From assembly GCF_001509795.1 (NCBI RefSeq), contig NZ_LLZN01000050.1, forward strand, positions 1 to 64,000: a stretch of 64,000 bases of DNA, in the 5' to 3' direction. Origin of the DNA: Streptomyces sp. NRRL WC-3605. Lineage in GTDB: Bacteria > Actinomycetota > Actinomycetes > Streptomycetales > Streptomycetaceae. The notes under the pieces were generated by a model that searched no databases, was not told the DNA's origin, and saw only the letters and a program-made list of their open reading frames with translations. Position numbers and translations under genes: made by a program. How positions within the stretch are numbered: the stretch's first letter is position 1; the number at the start of each line of letters is the position of its first letter. Shown here piece by piece: positions 51,628 through 58,646 of the stretch.

Positions 51628-52569
51628 ATGACCGCCCATTCCAGCCCTGCCCGCCCTGTGCTTCTGGGACAGAACCAGTACGGCAAGGCCGAGAACCGAG
51701 TCGTCAGGATCACGCGGGACGGCACCACCCACCACATCAAGGACCTGAACGTCTCCGTCGCGCTGTCCGGCGACATGGACGAGGTCCACCACTCCGGCTC
51801 CAACGCCAACGTCCTGCCGACCGACACCACCAAGAACACGGTGTTCGCGTTCGCCAAGGAGCACGGCATCGAGTCCGCCGAGCAGTTCGGCATCCACCTC
51901 GCCCGGCACTTCGTCACCAGCCAGGAGCCCATCCACCGGGCGCGCATCCGCATCGAGGAGTACTCCTGGGAGCGGATCGAGGGCACCGGCGCCGACGGCG
52001 AGGAGATCAAGCACTCCTTCGTCCGCCAGGGCCAGGAGACCCGCCTCACCCAGATCACCTTCGACGGCGAGAGCTGGGAGGTCGTCTCGGGCCTGAAGGA
52101 CCTCGTCGTGCTGAACTCGACGAACTCCGAATTCTGGGGGTACGTCAAGGACAAGTACACGACGCTCCAGGAGACCCACGACCGCATCCTGGCCACCGAG
52201 GTCTCCGCCCGCTGGCGCTTCAACTGGACCGACGGCGAGCAGCCCGCGCCCGACTGGGACGAGTCCTACGAGCAGACGAGGCAGCACATGCTCCGCGCCT
52301 TCGCCGAGACCTACTCGCTCTCCCTGCAGCAGACCCTGTACGAGATGGGCGCCCGCATCATCGAGAACCGCGCCGAGATCGACGAGGTCCGCTTCTCCCT
52401 GCCGAACAAGCACCACTTCCTGGTGGACCTGGAGCCGTTCGGGCTGAAGAACGACACCGCCGACGGGGCCGTGTACTTCGCCGCCGACCGCCCCTACGGC
52501 CTGATCGAGGCCACCGTCCTGCGGGACGGCAGCGAGGCCCGCATCCCCGCGGACCTCACCAACCTGTAG
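51628..52569 (+). CDS. Urate oxidase (uricase)
   Basis: 313 residues of cofactor-free tunnel-fold uricase. Active-site segments are GQNQYGKAENRVVRI (Lys of the catalytic pair, about 14-28), VLPTDTTKNTVFAFA (Thr, about 62-76), DLVVLNSTNSEFWGY, and NKHHFLVDL with FGLKN. It oxidises urate to 5-hydroxyisourate and hydrogen peroxide. Third gene of uraD-uraH-uricase, in the order opposite to the reaction sequence. Confidence 0.96.
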   Translation: MTAHSSPARPVLLGQNQYGKAENRVVRITRDGTTHHIKDLNVSVALSGDMDEVHHSGSNANVLPTDTTKNTVFAFAKEHGIESAEQFGIHLARHFVTSQEPIHRARIRIEEYSWERIEGTGADGEEIKHSFVRQGQETRLTQITFDGESWEVVSGLKDLVVLNSTNSEFWGYVKDKYTTLQETHDRILATEVSARWRFNWTDGEQPAPDWDESYEQTRQHMLRAFAETYSLSLQQTLYEMGARIIENRAEIDEVRFSLPNKHHFLVDLEPFGLKNDTADGAVYFAADRPYGLIEATVLRDGSEARIPADLTNL

Positions 52570-52598
52570 ACCGACGCACCACCTTCGGCACCCGCGGG

Positions 52599-52626
52599 CG
52601 GCGGGCCGGGCCTCGCGGGCCCGCCG
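52599..52626 (+). terminator. Hairpin after the uricase gene
   Basis: CGGCGGGCC at 52599-52607 pairs with GGCCCGCCG at 52618-52626. It separates the urate operon from the deaminase gene. Confidence 0.65.
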
Positions 52627-52689
52627 GCCGCGGCACTCAAACTCCCGGGGTCCTGCCGTGCCCTCTCTCCACAGCGCAAAGGACGCACC

Positions 52690-54066
52690 ATGGCAGCAGC
52701 CCAGCGCATCGTCATCGAGAACTGTTCGATCGCGACCGTCGACGCGCACGACACCGAGTACGACACCGGACACGTCGTCCTGGCCGGCCACCGCATCGAG
52801 TCCCTCGGCGCGGGCCGCGCCCCCGAGGGCCTGGAGAACGTCGTCCGCCGGATCGACGCCACCGGGCACCTCGTCACCCCCGGCCTGGTCAACACCCACC
52901 ACCACTTCTACCAGTGGATCACCCGGGGCCTGGCCACCGACCACAACCTCTTCGACTGGCTCGTCGCCCTCTACCCGACCTGGGCGCGCATCGACGAGCG
53001 GATGGTCCGCGCCGCCGCGCAGGGCTCGCTCGCGATGATGGCCCGCGGCGGTGTCACCACCGCCATGGACCACCACTACGTCTACCCGAAGGGCTCCGGC
53101 GACCTGTCCGGCGCGATCATCGGCGCCGCCCGCGACATGGGCGTGCGCTTCACCCTCGCCCGCGGCTCCATGGACCGCAGCGAGAAGGACGGCGGACTGC
53201 CCCCGGACTTCGCCGTCGAGACCCTCGAGGGCGCGCTCGCCGCGACCGAGGAGACCGTGAAGCAGTACCACGACACCTCCTTCGAGGCGATGACCCAGGT
53301 CGCCGTCGCCCCCTGCTCCCCGTTCTCCATCTCCACCGAACTGCTCCGCCAGGGCGCCGAACTCGCCCGGCGCCTGGGGGTGCGCATGCACACCCACGGC
53401 TCGGAGACCGTGGAGGAGGAGAAGTTCTGCCACGAGCTGTTCGGCATGGGCCCGACCGACTACTTCGAGTCCACCGGCTGGCTCGGTGAGGACGTGTGGA
53501 TGGCGCACTGCGTCCACATGAACGACTCCGACATCGCCGCCTTCGCCCGCACGAGGACCGGTGTCGCGCACTGCCCGTCCTCCAACGCCCGCCTCGCCGC
53601 CGGGATCGCCCGCGTCCCCGACATGCTGGCCGCCGGCGTCCCGGTCGGCCTCGGCGTCGACGGCACCGCCTCCAACGAGTCCGGCGAACTGCACACCGAA
53701 CTGCGCAACGCCCTGCTCATCAACCGCCTCGGCGCCCACCGCGAGTCCGCCCTCACCGCCCGGCAGGCCCTGCGGCTCGGCACCCACGGCGGAGCCCGGG
53801 TCCTCGGCCGCGCCGCCGAGATCGGCTCCCTCGAACCCGGCAAGCTCGCCGACCTCGTGCTGTGGAGGATGGACACCCTCGCCCACGCCTCCATCGCCGA
53901 CCCGGTCACCGCCCTCGTGTTCGGCGCGGCCGCCCCCGTCACCGCGTCCTTCGTGAACGGCCGCCAGATCGTCGAGAACGGGCGGCTGCTCACCGCCGAC
54001 GAGGACGCCATCGCCCGCTCCACGCGGGACGAGGCGCGCCGGCTCGCCGAGATCGCCGCACCGTAA
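52690..54066 (+). CDS. 8-Oxoguanine deaminase/ATZ-TRZ-type amidohydrolase
   Basis: 458 residues. Metal ligands of the amidohydrolase barrel are visible: NTHHHFYQW (about 68-76), HTHGSETVEEEK (about 235-246), WMAHCVHMND and GVDGTASNESG (about 328-338). The close pattern matches 8-oxoguanine deaminase and related guanine-type deaminases, which make uric acid or xanthine-level products that feed urate breakdown. ATG 52690 has AAAGGA upstream. Precise substrate (8-oxoguanine, guanine or another aminopurine) cannot be fixed from sequence. Confidence 0.88.
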   Translation: MAAAQRIVIENCSIATVDAHDTEYDTGHVVLAGHRIESLGAGRAPEGLENVVRRIDATGHLVTPGLVNTHHHFYQWITRGLATDHNLFDWLVALYPTWARIDERMVRAAAQGSLAMMARGGVTTAMDHHYVYPKGSGDLSGAIIGAARDMGVRFTLARGSMDRSEKDGGLPPDFAVETLEGALAATEETVKQYHDTSFEAMTQVAVAPCSPFSISTELLRQGAELARRLGVRMHTHGSETVEEEKFCHELFGMGPTDYFESTGWLGEDVWMAHCVHMNDSDIAAFARTRTGVAHCPSSNARLAAGIARVPDMLAAGVPVGLGVDGTASNESGELHTELRNALLINRLGAHRESALTARQALRLGTHGGARVLGRAAEIGSLEPGKLADLVLWRMDTLAHASIADPVTALVFGAAAPVTASFVNGRQIVENGRLLTADEDAIARSTRDEARRLAEIAAP

Positions 54067-54128
54067 CGCGCCCTGTCGCAGGGCGAATGAACTCCGGCCG
54101 GGAGGGACGGCTCCCGGCCGGCGGCTCC

Positions 54129-54142
54129 GGACCCTCGGGTCC
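54129..54142 (+). terminator. Small hairpin after the deaminase gene
   Basis: GGACCC-TC-GGGTCC, with surrounding CCG/CGG that can add pairs, 60 bases after the stop. The rest of the 230-base gap shows nothing else clear. Confidence 0.45.
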
Positions 54143-54296
54143 CGGGGCGGCCGTCGCCGGGGCGTGCGCACGCGCGCGCCCCGGACACGGTCCACCGTCC
54201 CCCCGTACGACTGGTCCCGCACGACCATGCACCACCTCCCTGAAACCCACGGCAGCCGTTCCGCGCGGCCGTGTAACCGACCGGAGGGAAGCCGCC

Positions 54297-55676
54297 GTGG
54301 CCGACCACCCCGTTGACGAGAAACTCCCCGCGCTCAAGATGGCGACGACCGGCCTCCAGCACGTGGCCGCCATGTACGCGGGCGTCGTCGCCCCACCCCT
54401 GATCGTCGGCGCGGCCATCGGCCTCTCCGCCACCGACCTGACCTTCCTCACCGGCGCCTGCCTGTTCACCGCGGGCCTCGCCACGTTCCTCCAGACGCTC
54501 GGCGTCTGGAAGATCGGCGCCCGGCTGCCCTTCGTCAACGGCGTCACCTTCGCCGGTGTCGCCCCGATGACCGCGATCGTCGCCTCCACCGGCGACAAGG
54601 CCGACGCCCTGCCGATCATCTTCGGCGCCGTCATCGTCGCCGGGCTCCTCGGCTTCCTCGCCGCCCCCGTCTTCTGCAAGGCGGTCCGCTTCTTCCCTCC
54701 CGTGGTCACCGGCACCGTGATCACCCTCATCGGGATCTCGCTCCTGCCGGTCGCCTTCGGCTGGGCCCAGGGTCCCGACCCGGCCGCCCACGACTACGGC
54801 TCGCCCACCAACCTGGGGCTCGCCGGCGGCACCCTGCTCATCGTGCTGCTGCTGCGCCGCTTCACCACCGGCTTCGTCAAGCAGATCGCCGTGCTGCTCG
54901 GCCTGGTCGCCGGCACCCTGCTCGCGATCCCGTTCGGCGTCACCGACTTCACTCCCGTCGCGGACGCGGACGTCGTCGGCTTCCCGACGCCGTTCCATTT
55001 CGGCGCCCCGCAGTTCCAGCTGGCCGCGATCCTCTCGATGTGCGTGGTCATGGTGGTGTCGATGACCGAGTCGACCGCCGACATGCTGGCGCTGGGCGAG
55101 ATCGTGGACCGTCCGGCCGACGAGCGGACCATCGCGGCCGGGCTGCGCGCCGACACCCTCGGCTCCGCGCTCAGCCCGCTCTTCAACGGGTTCATGTGCA
55201 GCGCGTTCGCCCAGAACATCGGGCTGGTCGCCATGACACGGATCCGCAGCCGGTACGTCGTCGCGGCCGGCGGCGGCTTCCTGGTGCTGATGGGCCTGTG
55301 CCCGATGGCGGCCTCGCTGATCGCCGTCGTGCCCCGGCCGGTGCTCGGCGGCGCGGGCGTCGTCCTGTTCGGGTCCGTGGCCGCGAGCGGCATCCAGACC
55401 CTGGTCCGGGCCGGGCTGGAGAAGGACAACAACGTCCTGATCGTCGCCGTCTCGCTGGCCGTCGGCATCGTCCCCATCACGGCGCCGGAGTTCTACCACG
55501 CCTTCCCGGTGACCGCGCGGATCGTGCTCGACTCGGGCATCTCGACCGGCTGTGTGGCCGCCGTGCTGCTGAACCTGGTCTTCAACCACCTGGGCCGCGG
55601 CGGCCGTGACGCCGAGGACGTGACCCACCCGATGGAGACGGCACAGGAGCTCACCCGGGCGCCGGCGCGCTCCTGA
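54297..55676 (+). CDS. NCS2-family xanthine/urate permease (UapA/UraA-like)
   Basis: 459 residues from GTG 54297 with GGAGGGAAG upstream; a longer frame beginning at 53496 is spurious. About 12 hydrophobic segments. Signatures are LQHVAAMYAGVVAPPLIVGA (TM1), FVNGVTFAGVAPM, SMTESTADMLALGEI (TM8, substrate-binding Glu) and FNGFMCSAFAQNIGLVAMT (TM10 motif of nucleobase-ascorbate transporters). The family imports xanthine, urate or uracil with protons; the urate-catabolic neighbours favour xanthine or urate. It belongs to a different NCS2 branch from the AzgA-like permease at 12.7 kb. Confidence 0.91.
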   Translation: MADHPVDEKLPALKMATTGLQHVAAMYAGVVAPPLIVGAAIGLSATDLTFLTGACLFTAGLATFLQTLGVWKIGARLPFVNGVTFAGVAPMTAIVASTGDKADALPIIFGAVIVAGLLGFLAAPVFCKAVRFFPPVVTGTVITLIGISLLPVAFGWAQGPDPAAHDYGSPTNLGLAGGTLLIVLLLRRFTTGFVKQIAVLLGLVAGTLLAIPFGVTDFTPVADADVVGFPTPFHFGAPQFQLAAILSMCVVMVVSMTESTADMLALGEIVDRPADERTIAAGLRADTLGSALSPLFNGFMCSAFAQNIGLVAMTRIRSRYVVAAGGGFLVLMGLCPMAASLIAVVPRPVLGGAGVVLFGSVAASGIQTLVRAGLEKDNNVLIVAVSLAVGIVPITAPEFYHAFPVTARIVLDSGISTGCVAAVLLNLVFNHLGRGGRDAEDVTHPMETAQELTRAPARS

Positions 55677-55692
55677 GCCCCGGCGGAACACA

Positions 55693-55735
55693 CCGCGCGC
55701 CCCGGCGGGACGAGGAGTCCCGCCGGGGCGCGCGG
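55693..55735. terminator. Bidirectional terminator, perfect 19-bp arms
   Basis: CCGCGCGCCCCGGCGGGAC at 55693-55711 pairs perfectly with 55717-55735 around GAGGA, between the permease and the convergent SapA-like gene. Confidence 0.9.
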
Positions 55736-55751
55736 CCCTGCCGGTGCCGCA

Positions 55752-56204
55752 TCAGCGGGTGAAGGTCACCCGGCTCTCCTTCATCAGGGAACCGCAGTTG
55801 GAGCCCGTCACCTGCACGTACACGTTCTTGATCTGGCCGCCCCAGTCCACGCAGTACCCCTTGCCGTAGACGTAGGTGGGCCCGGCGTACGAGGTGTAGA
55901 ACCCGTAGTCCTCGTCGTACTCGTCGGTGCCGTTGACGTAGATCCACGCCGACATGTCCTGGGCGGTGCCCGGGGTGTTGCGGATGGTCGCCACGCAGTT
56001 CTTGCCGTTGCTGGAGTTGTACGTCAGGTACACGGTGCCGAGCGAGCCCACCGGCGCCGAGTTCACCGTCTTGTAGCCGCTGCCGCAGACCTTCTGCGGG
56101 GTGGTGTTGGGTGCCGCGGAGGCGGGTGCCGCGAGGGCGGCCGTGCCGCCGACGGTCAGCGCCGCGAGCGCCACGGTGGACAGGACAGAACGTGCGTATC
56201 GCAT
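55752..56204 (-). CDS. Secreted SapA-like (spore-associated protein A) protein
   Basis: 150 residues from ATG 56204 (AGGGGGAAAT upstream). The signal peptide ends near ASA-A (about residue 30). The mature part begins with VCGSGYKTVNSAPVGSLGTV and continues with TYNSSNGKNCVATIRNTPG, a pattern I know from Streptomyces SapA and related small secreted proteins; four Cys residues could form two disulfides. SapA is found on spores, but its function is not known, and paralogues are common. Confidence 0.78.
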   Translation of the reverse strand: MRYARSVLSTVALAALTVGGTAALAAPASAAPNTTPQKVCGSGYKTVNSAPVGSLGTVYLTYNSSNGKNCVATIRNTPGTAQDMSAWIYVNGTDEYDEDYGFYTSYAGPTYVYGKGYCVDWGGQIKNVYVQVTGSNCGSLMKESRVTFTR

Positions 56205-56332
56205 ATTTCCCCCTGGTGTCCATTGGAGTTGGTTGCTCCTGCATGGTGTGACCCGCGGGGTATGCGAATGGTTGTGCTCGAATCTGACGTCGTGTCGACG
56301 AATCTGTTCGGTGGGGTGTCGACCGGGCGCCG

Positions 56333-56755
56333 TCAGATCCCGAACAGGCCGGGATCCGTGGCGAGTTCCTTGAAGTAGTCCTGCGGGTCGGCGACCATCC
56401 GGCGCTCCTTGAGGTCCAGCAGGCCGCCCACCGCGGTGAGTTCGGCGGCGACCGTGCCGTCCGTCTTCACCATGTCCTGCCGGATGCGGAACGTCTTGCC
56501 GCCCGTCCACTCGAACACGCACGTCACGTCGACCTCGTCACCGGCCAGCAGCTCGCGCCGGTAGCGGATGGTCGTCTCCAGGGCGACCGGGCCCACCCCC
56601 TTCGATATCAGCCCGGACTGGGTGATCCCGGCGGCCTGGAGCAGCGACCAGCGGGCGTGCTCGGCGTAGTTGATGTACACGCTCTGGTTGACGTGACCCT
56701 GCACGTCGGTCTCGTATCCGCGGACGGTGATCCGGACGGAGAACGGCTCGCTCAC
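56333..56755 (-). CDS. Acyl-CoA thioesterase, hot-dog fold
   Basis: 140 residues from GTG 56755 with AAGGGG upstream. RGYETDVQGHVNQSVYINYA (about 11-30) matches the 4-hydroxybenzoyl-CoA-thioesterase-like family, where the Asp acts in catalysis; LETTIRYRRELLAGDEV is the next conserved stretch. It hydrolyses acyl-CoA thioesters; chain preference is unknown. Confidence 0.88.
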   Translation of the reverse strand: MSEPFSVRITVRGYETDVQGHVNQSVYINYAEHARWSLLQAAGITQSGLISKGVGPVALETTIRYRRELLAGDEVDVTCVFEWTGGKTFRIRQDMVKTDGTVAAELTAVGGLLDLKERRMVADPQDYFKELATDPGLFGI

Positions 56756-56805
56756 TGCTACCCCTTCGACGGTCGATGCCTGTTGCAGCGATCCTGGCAC
56801 GCCGC

Positions 56806-57456
56806 TCACGCCCTGCGCGGGGACGCCAGCAGATAACGCGCCCGGGTGCGCGGCTCGGTGTGCTCCCCGACCTGCCAGCCCGCCCCTTCCAGTGTGGCCG
56901 CGCAGGCCCGCAGCCGCGCGCCGTCCGGCGCGCGCACGGCGACCGCGTCCGGCTGGGGCGTGGCCCGCACCCGGTAGCCGTCCTCGCCGTCCCCCTCGGC
57001 GGGCCGGTGCCCGGCGGCCTCCAGGGCGAGCGCTGCGGCCTGCACGAGATGGCCGCGCTCCCAGGCGCACGGCCGGTCCACCACTCCGTCCGGGTTGGTC
57101 ATCCGGCGCAGCTCCATCAGGCCCTGCCAGGCGCTGTGCACCTCACGGGCGCGGGCGGGGCCGCCCTCCGGCCGCTCCTCCCCGCCGATCCGCGCGGCGA
57201 AGACCCGCCCGCCCCCGGGCGCTTCCGCCTGCCCGGCCCCGGGCGGGGTCGCACCCTCGGCCTCCGCCTGCTCCGGTGTCCGCAGCCGGTGTCCCGCCGG
57301 GGTCAGGAAGTGGTCGTGCGGCGGGCGCGGGTGCCGGAAGGCCAGACCTCGCCCCACCAGCGCCGCGAGCTGGGCCGGGGTGCCCCTGAGCCGCCCCGTG
57401 ACGGGGTCGGCGGAGTCGATGAGCCGCCGCTGGGCGGCGGTCGGCGGTCGTGTCAC
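56806..57456 (-). CDS. Hypothetical protein, soluble, Ala/Arg-rich
   Basis: 216 residues from GTG 57456 with GGGGAGGAG upstream. No signal peptide. The N-terminal TAAQRRLIDSADPVTGRL and a later LTPAGHRLRTPE segment look like a small winged-helix or wing-type fold, the middle is Pro/Gly-rich, and the C-terminal 100 residues are helical with ALALEAAGHRPAEGDGEDGY. It is common in Streptomyces as far as I recall, but without known function. It lies 72 bases downstream of the phosphatase gene on the same strand. Confidence 0.7.
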   Translation of the reverse strand: MTRPPTAAQRRLIDSADPVTGRLRGTPAQLAALVGRGLAFRHPRPPHDHFLTPAGHRLRTPEQAEAEGATPPGAGQAEAPGGGRVFAARIGGEERPEGGPARAREVHSAWQGLMELRRMTNPDGVVDRPCAWERGHLVQAAALALEAAGHRPAEGDGEDGYRVRATPQPDAVAVRAPDGARLRACAATLEGAGWQVGEHTEPRTRARYLLASPRRA

Positions 57457-57527
57457 GGCGTGCTCCTCCCCGGGCGTCCGGCACGGCGCCCGCCCGCGCG
57501 GGACGCCGCACCCCTTCGCCCGGAAGG

Positions 57528-58127
57528 CTACGACCCGGGTCTGACATTCCAGCCGGTGATCACCGGGCGGCCGTGTTCGGTGCCGAGCCGGCACAGCGCC
57601 CCGGTGGCCAGCTGGAACAGCGCCCCGTCGCCGGGCGGCAGGCCGAGATAGCGGGCGGTGAGCACCCGCAGGAAGTGCCCGTGGGCCACGAGGACCACAC
57701 AGCCCTCCGTGTTGGCGAGCGCCGCGTCGACCTTGCCGAGCATCCGGTCGGCGCGCTCCCCGACCTCCTCGGGGCTCTCGCCGGGGTGGTCCGGCGGGCC
57801 GGGCGCGACCCCGTCCGTGAACAGGAACCAGCCCGGCCGCTCCCGCTGGATCTCGACGGTCGTCACACCCTCGTAGCCGCCGTAGTCCCACTCGCGCAGG
57901 TCGACGTCGACGCGCACGTCGTGCAGCCCGATCAGCTCGGCCGTCTCCCGGGCCCGCTGCGCCGGACTGGCGAACGCGGCCCCGATCCGGTGCGAGCGGA
58001 CCAGGGGGACCAGCCGGCGGGCCTCCTCGCGGCCGCGCTCGGTCAGCGGCACGTCCGTCGAACCGGTGTGCCGCCCGGACCGCGACCACTCGGTCTCGCC
58101 GTGCCGGACCAGAAAGACCTCACCCAC
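57528..58127 (-). CDS. Histidine phosphatase (phosphoglycerate-mutase-like)
   Basis: 199 residues from GTG 58127 with GGAAGGG upstream. The catalytic FLVRHGETEWS (about 5-15) carries the phospho-accepting His; LREWDYGGYEG and the second catalytic His in VLVAHGHFLRVL (about 144-155) complete the site. Members hydrolyse small phosphate esters or act as acid phosphatases; here the substrate is not evident. Confidence 0.92.
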   Translation of the reverse strand: MGEVFLVRHGETEWSRSGRHTGSTDVPLTERGREEARRLVPLVRSHRIGAAFASPAQRARETAELIGLHDVRVDVDLREWDYGGYEGVTTVEIQRERPGWFLFTDGVAPGPPDHPGESPEEVGERADRMLGKVDAALANTEGCVVLVAHGHFLRVLTARYLGLPPGDGALFQLATGALCRLGTEHGRPVITGWNVRPGS

Positions 58128-58232
58128 CGCGCACCCTTCCCGCTCGCCTGCCTGAACCCTGCCACACGGCGGCCGGGGCCCGCGCAGCGGACTGGGCCGG
58201 ACGGTCGTCCCGGGCGGACGGGACGACGGGGC

Positions 58233-58634
58233 TCAGGGCCCGGGAAGGGCCTGCACCGACTCCGCGAGCCGGCCGACCGCCGTGACGAGCGGCGCCACCG
58301 GTTCGACGAACGCGGTGAGCCGGTCCAGGGCGCGCCGCAGCACCGACGGCTCCGGTGCCTCCTCCTCCAGCTCCTCCCGCAGGCGCCGCAGTTCCCGGTC
58401 GGTGGCGTCGGGGTCGGCCAGCGCCTCCCGGTGCTCGCGCAGCAACCGCTCGACCTGCGCGAGAAGTTCGGCCGTACGGGCCGTCTGAGCGGGGTCCTGG
58501 GCCGGGAAGGACACCGAACCGGAGAACGCCTGCGCCCGGTGCCCGACGGCCTGGTTGCCCACGTAGTGGGTGCCGCCGCTGATGACGATGCCGTTGTTGA
58601 CGGGTGGGTCCTGGGGTCCGTCCTCGTGACGCAT
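58233..58634 (-). CDS. DUF5955-like protein with N-terminal VGNQAVG motif
   Basis: 133 residues from ATG 58634 with GGAGAG upstream. The first 40 residues contain NNGIVISGGTHYVGNQAVG, followed by a coiled coil (about 50-100, rich in Leu/Glu/Arg) and a C-terminal helix. The motif is repeated at the C-terminus of the upstream gene product with 13 of 24 identical residues. It starts 12 bases after that gene, so they are cotranscribed. No catalytic features. Confidence 0.8.
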   Translation of the reverse strand: MRHEDGPQDPPVNNGIVISGGTHYVGNQAVGHRAQAFSGSVSFPAQDPAQTARTAELLAQVERLLREHREALADPDATDRELRRLREELEEEAPEPSVLRRALDRLTAFVEPVAPLVTAVGRLAESVQALPGP

Positions 58635-58646
58635 GCCGTCGCTCTC